This document shows positions 11,968 through 23,245 of a stretch of DNA of 64,000 bases, piece by piece. The position numbers and the translations under genes were made by a program. Source of the DNA: Chrysogorgia sp. JL179-B06 (Eukaryota; Cnidaria; Anthozoa; Scleralcyonacea; Chrysogorgiidae); assembly GCA_035772405.1 (NCBI GenBank), contig JAYKKM010000124.1, positions 248,001 through 312,000 of the forward strand. The letters are read 5' to 3'. Below the pieces are notes generated by a model. That model was not told the origin of the DNA, did not search any database, and worked only from the letters and a program-made list of their open reading frames with translations. Within the stretch, counting starts at the first letter, position 1; every line of letters starts with the position of its first letter.

Positions 11968-12546
11968 ATGTTTTTTAAAATAGGTAAAGTTGTTTCAAAA
12001 AATAAAAACTACATTATTTTTGAATCAAATTATACAGGTTATATTATATATGTTGCAGATGCTAGTGAATTTGAAAAAAATAAGGGAATTAGAATTTATA
12101 TTTATATTCACCATAATGAATTTACAAAAACTTATTATGGTTTTAGAACTTTTAAAGAAAGAATTTTATTCGATGATCTTTTAGGCATTCCAGGAATTGG
12201 ACCAAAAAGTGCAATATCATTATTAAAACAAGGATCTAAATATTTAATACAAGCCATAATTTCTGGTGATACTCATTTTATTAAAAAAACTCCATACATC
12301 GGAGAAAGAACGGCTTCTATGATTATTTTTGAACTTAAACGCAAGTATGAAAAGTTAAAACATCAAGCAAATGGAACTCATCTACCATCAGAAATATCTT
12401 GTACTCTTAAAACACTCGGATTTAAGCAAAAACAGATTGAATATGCTATTGAGAACCTAAAACCATCAGAATCAATTGAAGATCTTATTGAAGAAGCAAT
12501 TAAATTAATGTCAAGAAAAAATGAACTTAAAACCACAAACATTTAA
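11968..12546 (+). CDS. ruvA: Holliday junction DNA helicase subunit RuvA
   Basis: A 192-residue protein that binds four-way DNA junctions as a tetramer and loads the RuvB motors for branch migration in recombination repair. The N-terminal OB-fold (residues 1-65) is followed by a helix-hairpin-helix segment LLGIPGIGPKSAISLL near residue 71 and a second one, TPYIGERTASMIIFELKRK, near residue 109. The C-terminal RuvB-binding domain (from about residue 140) is present. Length is near the family norm. The gene overlaps ruvB by 26 bases, as expected for a coupled ruvAB pair. Confidence 0.93.
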   Translation: MFFKIGKVVSKNKNYIIFESNYTGYIIYVADASEFEKNKGIRIYIYIHHNEFTKTYYGFRTFKERILFDDLLGIPGIGPKSAISLLKQGSKYLIQAIISGDTHFIKKTPYIGERTASMIIFELKRKYEKLKHQANGTHLPSEISCTLKTLGFKQKQIEYAIENLKPSESIEDLIEEAIKLMSRKNELKTTNI

Positions 12547-13471
12547 TGAATATATTGGTCAAAGTAAAATTAAAGATACTCTTAAAGTAATTATTAATTC
12601 TGCTAAAAAAAGAAGAAAGCAACTTGATCATATTTTACTTTTTGGAAAATCAGGAATTGGAAAAACAACTTTGGCTTCAATAATAGCTAAAGAATATTCT
12701 AAAAATATAAAATTTGCTCAGGGTTCAAATCTTGAAAGAAAATCAGATCTTCTAGCTTTGATAGGGTCTATTCAAAAAAGTGATATTATTTTCATTGATG
12801 AAATTCATGCTATTAATAAAAGTATTAAAGAATCGTTATATTCAGTCTTAGACGAAGGTGTTATTGATATTGTTCTTGGTCCAGAGGGGGAATCTAAAAT
12901 CATGAGATTAAAGGTACCAAATTTTACTTTAGTAGGAGCAACAACAAAATTAAATGAATTATCTATTCCTTTTAAAAATCGTTTTGGGATTGTATTTAAA
13001 TTGAAAGATTATAGTTTAAAGGAAATGAAAATAATTGTAGAAAATCTAGCATTAAAAATGAATAAACAAATTGAAAACAAAGCCATAAAACTTATTGCAA
13101 GTTCTTCATGAAGCAACCCTCGTGTAGCTATAAATATATTTAAACGGGTTTTAGATTTTGCCATTGATTCAAAAATCCAAAAAATTAACATAGAAATAAC
13201 AATTAAAACATTAAATTTAATTGGTATTTATAAAAATGGTCTTGAAGATATTCACATTGAATATTTAAAAACACTAACTAACACCTTTAGCGAGAAATGG
13301 ACTTCACTAGAAAGCATTTCATCAATTATGCAAGAAGAGAAAAAAAGTATAGAAAAACTTATAGAACCCGTGTTGTTAAAATTAAAATACATTGAAAAAT
13401 CTTCAAGAGGAAGAAAAATAACAAAACAAGGAACAAATTATTTAACAGCTTATAAATTACATAATGTATAA
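12521..13471 (+). CDS. ruvB: Holliday junction branch migration ATPase RuvB
   Basis: A 316-residue hexameric AAA+ motor that drives branch migration with RuvA. Visible are Walker A GKSGIGKTTLA (residues 42-52), Walker B IIFIDEIHAI near residue 88, sensor 1 VGATTKL near residue 137, and an NPRVA sensor-2 segment just after the TGA-encoded Trp at residue 197. The C-terminal winged-helix domain ends in RGRKITKQG, as usual. The start ATG lies inside ruvA. It is slightly shorter at the N-terminus than enterobacterial RuvB, as in other mollicutes. Confidence 0.93.
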
Positions 13472-13479
13472 TCAAATTA

Positions 13480-14862
13480 ATGAAAAAGATTATAAGAGAT
13501 AAAAAAGTTCTATTATTTATGGGAATTATTCTGATAATGTTACTTATAATGATTTTATCAGCAACATTATATGTTGGTAATTCATTTTCATCTAAAACAT
13601 TAATAGTCACTATAGGTTTAATAACAATAATTTTAATTTTTACTTCAGTTTTTTATGGTTTTTTTGGACTAATATCAGGATTAAGTCTTTCTTTTCTACT
13701 GGTGTTAATGCTTGTTTTTTTAAAGTGATTAGAAATAAGATTCTCTTGAAACATTTATCTTGCTTTGCTAATAGGTTTAATGTTTGCTATTAATGATGTT
13801 TTATTGCTACTTGAAAAAACAAGAATCAATTTGAAAAATGATTGAGGAATAGTTAAATCCTTTGAGACTGCAAAATCTAATGCACTTAATATTAGCATTG
13901 ATAAAAATTTAATTATATTTGCAATTTCAGCAATAATATTTTTAATAAATAAAAATGAAATTTCTACAATAGGAGCATCACTAGTTGTTAGTTCAACATT
14001 ATCATTTATTATTATTTTAATTTTGAATCATAATTTAATTAAATTATTTGTAATGCTTCCTATAAAAAATAGCTATAAAATATTTTTAGGTTTAAGTAAT
14101 AAATTCAAACTTCATAAAAATAAAGATTTTCTTAAAATAACAAAATATATTAAATATGTAATGTGAAGTTTTATAGGAGTTGGACTATTACTTGTAACAA
14201 TTTTTGCTTCTCTTGATGCCTCAGGAATTGCAAAAATATTTCAATCATCAGTTGCAAATAGCATAAATAATGAAACCATTGTTAATGGTATTACAACTTT
14301 TTTTGTTTCTTTAGCAATTGTGTTCTTCTATATTACTATTAGATATTGTTATAGTTTTGCATTATCTTTAATATTTTCAATGTTTCAAGATATTTTGATT
14401 TTAATATCTTTTTTTGTTATTTCAAGACTTACAATTAACAATTCCTTTATAACTTCTTTATTAGTGCTATTAACAATTTCTTCTGCATTTTCAATTAATT
14501 CATTTAAAAGTTTAAAAGATCAAATTGAAACTCATGTTGGAGAATTAAATAAAGATGTTTTGTATAAAAACATTAATGCAATAATTAAAAAATCATCATT
14601 AAGAACAATATATACTTTCTATTTTGTTCTGATTTCAACAATTATTGTGTTTAATGTTGGTAAAATAAACATGTTTGTTGTTGGAATATTGATAGGTTCA
14701 TTAATTGCTATTGTATCTTCCAAGCTTGTTACACCAATCTTTTTAACAAAACTTGAACTTATAAGGCTAAAAATAGTAGAAAAAAGAGTTAAAAATAATT
14801 TTTGAAAAACTAGCGGCAAAGAAGAGCAAGTCATTAGTGGTATTAATAACTATGAAGTTTAA
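13480..14862 (+). CDS. secDF: Reduced SecDF-type protein translocase membrane protein
   Basis: A 460-residue membrane protein with about twelve spans in two halves. The first half carries FAINDVLLLLEKTRINLK (about residue 104), equivalent to the SecD motif DANVLI.ERIREE. The second half carries FYITIRYCYSFALSLIFSMF followed by QDILIL (about residue 285), equivalent to SecF 'RF.WRFAL.AI.AL.HDV', and SINSFKSLKDQIE in place of the SecF 'SINDTVVVFDRI' motif. SecDF uses the proton gradient to help protein export after SecA. The large extracytoplasmic domains seen in bacterial SecD and SecF are absent, so this is only the membrane core. It lies between ruvB and hisS on the same strand with short gaps. 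The acidic residue of the SecF motif is also lost (Asn-Ser in place of Asn-Asp). Confidence 0.72.
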
Positions 14863-14908
14863 AAATTTTTATTTATAATTTAAAATGCAAAAATTATTGA
14901 GGAGAAAA

Positions 14909-16162
14909 ATGCAAAAACCCAAGGGCACAAAAGATATATATGGAAAAGAAGCAAAATTAAGAAATTTTGTTTTTAAAACTTTGCAGGAAATTTCTGATAC
15001 ATTTAATTTTGAAAGAATAGATACACCTATTTTTGAAATGGAGGATGTTTTTGTAAAAACTTCTGGTGAAACATCTGACATAGTATCAAAACAAATGTAT
15101 CATTTTAAAGATAAATCAGATCGTGATTTAGTGCTTAGACCCGAGGGAACAGCTGGAGTTATTAGAGCGATTGTTGAAAACAAATTATATGTTAATTCTA
15201 TGCCTTTAAAACTTTATTATTATGGGCAAATGTTTCGATATGAAAATCCTCAAAAAGGACGCCAAAGACAATTTACTCAGTTTGGAGTTGAAGTCATTAG
15301 TCCTAAATCTCCTTATTTAGATGCAGAAATTATTACAATGGCTACAACTATTTTAGACTCATTAAAAATTAAATATGATTTAAAAATTAATTCACTAGGA
15401 ACAAAAGAAACATGCAACAAATGAAACAATGCATTAAAAAAATATTTCAAAAAACATAAATCTAAACTTGAAAAAACATCGACATTAAAACTTGAAAATA
15501 ATCCAACAAGAATTTTAGATGATAAAATTGAATCAAAAAAAGATTTTGTTAAAAAAGCACCTAATATTTCTCATTTTTATTCAAAAGAAGATAAAGATTA
15601 TTTTGAAAAAATTACAAATTTTTTAAAAGATCTTAATATTAATTTTAAAATTGATCATAAATTAGTTAGAGGATTAGATTACTATACAGATACGGCATTT
15701 GAATTAATTTCCAAGTCAAAAAATGTAGGGACCAAAAAAACTATTATTGGTGGCGGTAGATATAATAATCTTGTAAAGCAATTTGGTGGTCCTGAGTTAT
15801 CTGGAATTGGCTTTGCAATAGGAATTGAGAGACTTATTCTTGAACTTGAAGATTTTAGTGAAAATTTAAAAATCAATCCCGATATATATGTCTTAAATAT
15901 TGACAAGTCTTCCACAAAAAAAGCTCTTGAGATTGTTTATTTTCTTAGACAAAATGGTTTAAAAGTTGCTTGAAATTATAACCCAACAAAGATAACAAAA
16001 GCACTAGCAAAAGCTGATAAAGCAAAAGCATTTATTAAGATTATTGCTGGTCCAAAAGAACTTGCTGAGGATTGTGTAATTATTAAGGTTAAGTCAAATC
16101 AAAAAAAGATTAAAATTAAAGATATGATTAAACATATAGAAAAAATATATGGTGATAAATAA
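14909..16162 (+). CDS. hisS: Histidyl-tRNA synthetase
   Basis: A 417-residue class II synthetase that charges tRNA-His. The N-terminus MQKPKGTKDIYG is diagnostic. Motif 2 region LYYYGQMFRYENPQKGRQRQF (residues about 102-122) and the HisA motif LVRGLDYYTDTAFEL (about 251-265) are intact, as are motif 3 residues GGGRYNNL and GIGFAIGIERL. A C-terminal anticodon-binding domain follows. The start at 14909 is chosen because GAGGAGA lies just before it; an in-frame ATG at 14885 has no ribosome site. Trp codons are TGA. The stop overlaps the aspS start. Confidence 0.95.
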
Positions 16163-17865
16163 TGAATAAAATTGATAATACAAATTTAAATTTAAAAGAT
16201 GTTGGTAAAGAAGTTGTAGTGTTTGGTTTTGTTGCCAATAAACGAAAAATGGGAAAACTTATTTTTGTTGATCTCAGAGATAGAAGTGGTGTTATACAAG
16301 TGGTTTTTAAAAACCAAGAAACAAATTTTTTAAAGGAAAGTGTTTTAAAAGTCAAAGGGCAAGTTGTTAAAAGGAAAGATATAAACAAAAATCTCATAAC
16401 AGGTGAGATTGAGATTGAGTCTATAGATTTTAAAATTTTATCCAATAGCCATCATGAACTACCATTTGTTATTAGAGATGACCTTGATGCAAAAGAAGAT
16501 ACAAAATTACGTTATCGTTATCTTGATTTAAGACGCCCTAAAATGCAAAAAATTTTAAAAACTAGACATAAAATTATTAATGCTATACGTAATTTTCTAG
16601 ATGCAAAAGATTTTTATGAAATTGAAACACCTATGCTTTCAAGATCAACGCCAGAAGGGGCAAGAGATTTTCTTGTCCCAACAAGAAAAGATAATAAGTT
16701 TTTTGCTCTTCCGCAATCACCCCAACTTTACAAACAACTTTTAATGGTTTCGGGTTTAGAAAAATATTTTCAGATTACAAAAGTATTTAGAGATGAAGAT
16801 CCACGTAAAGATCGTCAACCAGAATTCACCCAACTTGATATAGAAATGTCATATGAAAATGAAGAAACATTGAAATTATTAGTAGAGGAAATGTATGCAA
16901 GTGTTTTTAAAACAATTAATATTAATCTAAAAGTGCCTTTTGCAAGAATGGATTATGATAAAGCTATTGAATATTATGGAACAAATAAACCAGATACTAG
17001 ATATGAATATTTACTTGAAAATGTAAAACCATTTTTTATTAATACAACATTTAATGTTTTTAAAGATGCAACAACAGTAAAAATGATTGCATTTAACAAG
17101 TGGTTATCTAAAAAAGATATTAAAATTTTAGAAGAAATAGCTATAAAAAATGGCGCGAAAGGATTATCATATACTTTGTTAGCAAATCAAAAACTTAGTG
17201 GAATAGGAGCAAGATTTTTTGCTAAAGAATCAGAAAATTTGTTTAAAAAATCAAAAATTAGCAAGGGAACTTTATTATTTGTAGCTAATAATAAAAAAAT
17301 TGTGGATGCAGCTCTTGGTGCAATACGAGTAAAATTAAATCAGTTGTTTAATCTAGCAAATGATAATTTTAATTTTATTTGAATAGAAAATTGACCCTTA
17401 TTTGAAAAAGATAAAAAAACAGGTAAATTTATTTCTAGTCATCATCCTTTTACAGCCCCAAAAAAAGAATCAATTATAACTTTTGATAAAGATAAAGAGA
17501 ATGCAATGGCCAGATCCTATGATCTTGTTTTAAATGGTTTTGAACTTGGCAGTGGCTCTGTGAGAATTAATGATCTTAAACTTCAAAAACGCATTTTTAA
17601 CACAATAGATATTAAAGAAAAAGAGCAACAAGAAAAATTCGGTTTTTTCCTTGAAGCATTTAAATATGGAATGCCTCCTCATTTAGGAATTGCATTCGGA
17701 ATTGATCGTTTAATGATGGTTATTGAAAAGACAAATTCCATTCGAGATGTGATTGCCTTTCCAAAAAACGCAAATTACCAATCAATTATGGAGAAATCTC
17801 CTTCAAAAATTGATAATAAGCATTTAAAAAGTTACAATATAAAAAATATAGACCATGATGGATAA
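16162..17865 (+). CDS. aspS: Aspartyl-tRNA synthetase
   Basis: A 567-residue class II synthetase. It has an N-terminal OB anticodon domain (GFVANKRKMGKLIFVDLRD), motif 2 VFRDEDPRKDRQPEFTQLDIE (about residue 208), a GAD-type insertion (residues about 280-400), and motif 3 FGIDRLMMV near the C-terminus. The catalytic motif SPQLYKQLLM is present. Two TGA codons give Trp near residues 407 and 411. The start overlaps the hisS stop (TAATG), so the pair is cotranscribed. It attaches aspartate to tRNA-Asp; whether it is discriminating cannot be told here. Confidence 0.95.
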
Positions 17866-18311
17866 ATATTATTTTGTAAACATACAACAAGCAAAAAAAT
17901 CTGTTTATTTTTTAAAATACAAAATTTTTAAGCTATTTATTAGCGACTAAACAAGCTATATTGTTTTAAAAATTTGAATCAATGCTTTACAACTTACATG
18001 CCTTTACTTCCTTGATTAGTTAATTGAATTATGAACATTAAGGTGATGGAGATGCCAAAAACAACTAGGGTTGTGATAGTTGGAAAAACTATTTTTTCAT
18101 GTTTTATTTCTATTAATATTAGTTGTTAGCATTTCGTCATTAATTACAATTTGTTTATTTTTTTTAATATTGCACTAAATATGAAAGTTGCATAATTTTA
18201 ATTAAAAAATCTTTAAAATCCAATTTTGATCAATATGCCTACTATTTTTTTGTAAATCTTTTTTCTTTACTTACTATATTTTATTCAACATAAATAATAT
18301 ACAATTATTTT
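17866..18311 (+). other. Intergenic stretch with possible decayed coding remnant
   Basis: There is no intact gene. A 32-codon frame begins inside the end of aspS (ATGATGGATAAATATTATTT) and stops at about 17950. A further open stretch near 17950-18128 with Trp-rich, membrane-like composition lacks a start. They could be pieces of one lost small membrane protein. A weak TATACA-like -10 at 18298-18303 precedes the next gene. Confidence 0.35.
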
Positions 18312-18806
18312 ATGAAAACAATAACAACAAAAGAGATTGCAACATCTGGATTATTTTGTGGATTAGCAATAATTTTTGGAATGTTTGCACATTTTAGATT
18401 TTTATCTAATCATGTGTTTTTAATATCAATAATTCTCTTTCTTGGATCTTTTTTTACAAGATATACAGTTTACATATTAGCATCTCTTATTGCGGTGTTT
18501 TTTGCTGACTTATATAATGGTTATTTAATTTATTCATATGTTTCAATTGTTACATATGGTATTGGTTTATCGGTATTTAAATTTTTTCAAATCCAAAATA
18601 GTTATATATTATATTTGGTTGGTATTATAGTTTCTTCATTGATTATAACACTAGTATACTATTTGTTGGATTTACTATTATTTGAAACTAGTATGGCATT
18701 AATGAATTTGTATACCAATTTTCTTCAAGGGGGAATTTGTATTTTATTATCATTTTGATTGTACTTCCCAGTGGTTAAATTAAAAGAAGTTATAAAATGA
18801 AATTAG
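18312..18806 (+). CDS. ECF transporter S-component-like membrane protein
   Basis: A 164-residue protein with about five to six membrane helices. The start KEIATSGLFCGLAIIFGM and the spacing of helices resemble the substrate-binding (S) subunits of energy-coupling-factor vitamin and nucleobase importers, which share a pool of ECF ATPases. The gene is translationally coupled to deoA: its TAG stop lies ten bases inside the deoA frame. That context suggests a pyrimidine nucleoside or a related compound as substrate; this is inference. It could also be an unrelated small membrane protein. Confidence 0.5.
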
Positions 18807-20095
18807 AAACAAAGATAGAAAACTATATTAATGGAATAAATTATTCTAAAGAAGATTTAGAAAAATTTGTTTTAGGTTATGTAAATGAAAAAATCTCAGA
18901 TAAGTTAATGACTAAATTTCTTAAAAGTATTTTTAAAAAACCACTTTCTTCAAAAGCAACCTCATGATTAACAAATATCATGATGCATTCAGGAGAAATA
19001 ATTAATTTGCAAGATATTCCAGGTATAAAAGTTGACAAACATTCAACAGGTGGTGTTGGCGATAAAGTTTCTTTAATAATATCTCCAATTATAGCATCAC
19101 TAGGAGGAACTATCGCTAAAATGTCAGGTCGGGGATTAGGTTTTACTGGTGGAACACTTGATAAATTAGAATCCATTCCTGGTTACAACATTTTTTTATC
19201 TGATAAACAATTTAAAAAAATATTAAAAAATCACCGCATAGCTATAATTGGTCAATCAAAAAATTTGGTTCCAGCTGATAAAAAAATGTATGCACTTCGT
19301 GATGAAACAAATTTAGTTGCATCAGTACCATTAATAGCTTCATCAATTATGTCCAAAAAACTTGCAACTGGAGCAGATGCCATTCTTCTTGATATTAAAT
19401 GTGGTAATGGTGCTTTTATGAAAACAAAAGAAGAAGCAATTATTTTAGCTAATGCTATGATTGCAATAGGGAAACATCTTAAAAAGGATGTAAGAGCTAA
19501 AATTACATCCATGAATTCTCCACTTGGATATGAGATAGGTAATAAAAATGAAGTTCTTGAAGCTGTTAATTTTCTAAATAATAAAAAACCTGCAAAGGAT
19601 CTTAAAGAAATTATTTACTCGTCAGCATCAACAATGCTTGTTCAAGCTAAAATATTTACTAATGAAAAAGAAGCTATTAAAGCTATTGAAAAAGTAATTC
19701 ATAATGGCAAAGCTTTAGACAAATTTAAAGAATGAATAGTTTCTCAAGGTGGAAATGTGGATAAAATTTTTACTACTGACTTTTGAAAACCTAAGCATAA
19801 ATTTAAAGTAAAAACAAACAAAAAAGGATTTTTAAATATTACTAGTGCTATGGATTTTGGGATTCTTGCAATGAAATTAGGAGCAGGAAGAAGAAAAAAA
19901 GAAGATGAGATAGATTATGATGCTGGAATATCTCTTGCTTTTAAAACTGGAGATAGAGTCAATGTTGGAGATACATTATTCACTTTATTTTCTTCTAAAC
20001 CAATTCAAAAAGAACATATTAACTACTTAGAAAAATCATATGAAATAATTGAAAAAAGCATTAAAAAAGAAATCATTCTTGATAAAATAATTTAG
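18797..20095 (+). CDS. deoA: Pyrimidine-nucleoside phosphorylase (thymidine phosphorylase family)
   Basis: A 432-residue enzyme that splits thymidine, uridine or deoxyuridine with phosphate into base and (deoxy)ribose-1-phosphate. The family signature is clear: KHSTGGVGDKVSL (residues about 81-93), MSGRGLGFTGGTLDKLESIPG (about 111-131), and LATGADAILLDIKCGNGAFM near residue 193. The C-terminal barrel-sandwich domain (DAGISLAFKTGDRVNVGDTL) is present. Mycoplasmas salvage nucleosides, and deoC lies next downstream to process deoxyribose phosphate. The start ATG overlaps the S-component-like gene. Two TGA codons are Trp late in the protein. Confidence 0.93.
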
Positions 20096-20274
20096 AATTT
20101 AAATTACAATGCAACTCATTCTTTACCAAGTGCATTTTTATTTCTCCATCTTGAGGTGCATATATTTTTATTTTTAAGCAATTATAAAAAACATTGTTCT
20201 TAATTACTTCCATAATTTTTAATAATTTATTAAAACTAAAAAGTAATAATATCATGAGGCTAAAGATTACATAG

Positions 20275-20302
20275 TATAATAGTCATAGTAAAGGAAGTAA
20301 TA
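20275..20302 (+). promoter_or_regulatory. Promoter and ribosome site of deoC
   Basis: A perfect TATAAT at 20275-20280 is followed by a short leader with AAAGGAAG before ATG 20303, so deoC has its own conventional promoter despite following deoA. Confidence 0.6.
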
Positions 20303-20965
20303 ATGAACAAAGCGAAATATATCGATCATACATTTCTTAAACCAGAGGCACGTAAAAAAGATATTGATAAATTAATTTCTGAAGCAAAAGAATATGATTT
20401 TAAAACCATATGTGTTAATTCTTCATGAGTTAAATATGCAGCTGAAAAGTTAAAAGAAACTAATGTAGGTATTACATCAGTTGTTGGATTTCCATTTGGA
20501 GCAATGATAACCCAAGCTAAAGCTCAAGAAGCTAAATTAGCTATTGAACATGGAGCTAGTGAAATTGATATGGTGATTCAAATTGGAAAACTCAAAGACG
20601 GAGAGGATGATTATGTTCTTAATGATATTAACAAAGTTAAAGCGGCAATTGGCAATCATATTCTTAAAGCAATAGTAGAAACAGCACTTTTAACTGAAAA
20701 AGAAATTAGACAAGCTGCTAACATTGTTAAAAAATCTAATGCTGAATTTATTAAAACATCAACCGGATTTTCATTTAGAGGTGCTTCAAAAGAAGATATT
20801 CAAATTTTTAAAGATGTTTTAGGTGATGCTAAAGAAATCAAGGCAGCAGGAGGAGTTAAAACAACACAAGACTTAGATGATATGATTAGATTAGGCGCAA
20901 CAAGAATAGGAACATCATTAGGAGTGAAACTTATCAAAGGAAAAAATATTGATAAAGGATACTAA
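20303..20965 (+). CDS. deoC: Deoxyribose-phosphate aldolase
   Basis: A 220-residue TIM-barrel class I aldolase that cleaves 2-deoxyribose-5-phosphate to glyceraldehyde-3-phosphate and acetaldehyde. Seen are [11 protein letters not shown] at the N-terminus, SVVGFPFGA (residue about 55), [14 protein letters not shown] (about 85), the Schiff-base lysine in FIKTSTGF (about 150) and the second lysine in [10 protein letters not shown] (about 180). One TGA encodes Trp at residue 43. With deoA and upp it forms a deoxynucleoside salvage cluster. A hairpin terminator follows. Confidence 0.95.
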
Positions 20966-20976
20966 ACCTTTATTTT

Positions 20977-21002
20977 TGTATTAATGCTTAATACATTTTT
21001 TT
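20977..21002 (+). terminator. Rho-independent terminator after deoC
   Basis: TGTATTAA and TTAATACA form a perfect eight-base stem with a TGC loop, followed by seven T. Confidence 0.75.
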
Positions 21003-21046
21003 ATTGTGTTATCTACTATAAATAAGAAAAATAAAAAAGGAAAACT

Positions 21047-21670
<624 letters not shown>

Positions 21671-21708
21671 TAAAAAAACATAGATAATTTTAAACTAACC
21701 AAAAAAAG

Positions 21709-22933
21709 TGGACTCTTTTTCGCTTGATATTCTAAGGGGTTTCAATACCCTAAACAAGTTTGTATTCTTTTTTCATTATAATACTTTACAAAAATATTGA
21801 TACCCATTTCTAATTTTTTAAAACTTCTGTCTTTAAATGGAATTTTATACAAAAATGCTTGCTTAAAAATTGAAAATCAGTATTCAATTGGTCTATTATC
21901 TAGGAAATTCCCAACATTTGACATTGGTCCAATAAAATTTTTACAACTATTGATTGATATTTTTTGAAAAATAGATGGATCCATGACTGGAATTTATTAT
22001 TGGTTTTTTGCCTATTATTTTTTTGGATAATTTTTCAGGACTATCCGCAATTAGATTTTTATCATTTCTTTTAGCAAATGCATAATCAATTACGGCATTA
22101 TTAAAACCATCAAGAATAAGGGACAGATAACCCTTTAAATAATCATTAAGTTGGACACGTGTTACATTGGTAAAAGTTTTTTTACCATCTTTGATTTTTC
22201 TTATTCTCATTTCTGCTTTCATTCCTGACTTCTTCATTATTCTGCAATTTTTTTTATAATTATATTTTATATAAGTTTCTCTCAAAACATAGTAAACCAT
22301 TTTGCGATATCCTGGATTATTATGCTTATTGAATATGTCCTAATCAACCCAGTTAACGTTAAGTATTTACTAATTTCCTTATAGCTTTTTCATTTATAAT
22401 GCCCTGTGGAAACACCAAAAAATGGCATAATTTCTTAATTGCAAAAGCTCCATCTTTGCATGCATCTATTATTTTGAATTTATTTTTTTTATTTTTATTG
22501 CCTTCCATTATTTGATTATATCCATCATAAATTCTAATGATTTCAATAAGTTATTCCTTCCAAGATGGAACATAAGCTTTTCTATAATATGGGTTAATAT
22601 CTGACCATATTTCTTTTGCAAGTTTTATTGCACTTTCTCCATTTAAATATCTCATCACCCAATTGTATTTCATATTAATACTATAAAAGTTTTTGGTTTT
22701 ATATTTTTACTTATCACCCTATCATTTATATAACCCAATTTTTCAATTCAGTTATATATTTTTTCTTTTGTCATTAACTTTATTGTTAGGTTATAATTTG
22801 CTAGTTAAATTTGTAATCAACTTTCCATTGTAAGTATTTATTGACAGTTTTTGGTTTTTCATCTTTTTTAAAATATTTGTCTCTCATAATAAAATGAACT
22901 CCTTTTTTAGAGTTTGCTTTTGGGGGGGTTGGT
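21709..22933 (-). mobile_element. Degenerate IS3-family insertion sequence, copy 1
   Basis: The element is read on the minus strand. Its left boundary TGGACTC (21709) matches the left boundary of a second copy at 25875, and the two share long near-identical stretches (for example around ATTGAAAATCARTATTCAAT and TTTTTGCCTATTATTTTTTT). Pieces of an IS3-type transposase are visible but broken by stops and indels. The right end, near 22933 after a G-run, is less clear. It is non-functional. Confidence 0.7.
21947..22300 (-). pseudogene. IS3-family transposase fragment (OrfB-like)
   Basis: An approximately 117-codon remnant carries KKSGMKAEMRIRKIKDGKK, a stretch like the IS3 'T.ITY....' to 'LS.ILDGFN..VIDYAFAKRND' catalytic-domain region, and NSSHGSIYFS in place of the usual 'HSDrGsQYtS'. 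The second catalytic Asp is thus lost. Upstream parts continue in other frames to about 22900. Confidence 0.65.
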
Positions 22934-23245
22934 TTATATCTAATATTATGTTTAGTGTGTATTTATGCTCCATCCATGACTAAATTTTATGATGCTTTAG
23001 TAAGAATATGATGATTTTAAATAAGTAATTTTTGGTAATTTATCACCTTTATTTAAAGAAAGGTGTAAAATTATTATGAATTCATTATTCAATTAAAACA
23101 TAAAAAAGATTAGGGCAGAAGGTAAATGGTTTTAAAATGTAAAAAAATTTTATTAAAAATCAACTTATAAATAAAAAACAATAAAAATCATCAAGAGATA
23201 ATAAAAAAAGATAAATGATTACAAAAAAATGGGAAGGGGAGAGCA
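22934..23245. other. Intergenic region upstream of the propeller gene
   Basis: No gene is seen. An inverted repeat CACCTTT...AAAGGTG lies near 23046-23067 without a T-run, possibly regulatory. A purine-rich ribosome site (GGAAGGGGAGAG) at about 23232-23243 precedes ATG 23246. Confidence 0.4.

Noticed and set aside
15421..15423. TGA taken as the end of hisS, and similar TGA codons elsewhere
   Set aside because: Conserved sequence continues after them in every such gene, so UGA is Trp here, not a stop.
17866..18311. Possible tRNA or lspA gene in the gap after aspS
   Set aside because: No tRNA cloverleaf or T-loop motif and no signal peptidase II motif was found; only weak coding debris.
20096..20255. 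Minus-strand 60-codon frame with IYAPQDGEIKMHLVKNE, reminiscent of a PTS IIA-Glc start
   Set aside because: Only about ten residues match, it reads into deoA antisense, and no other IIA motif is present; at best a tiny fossil.
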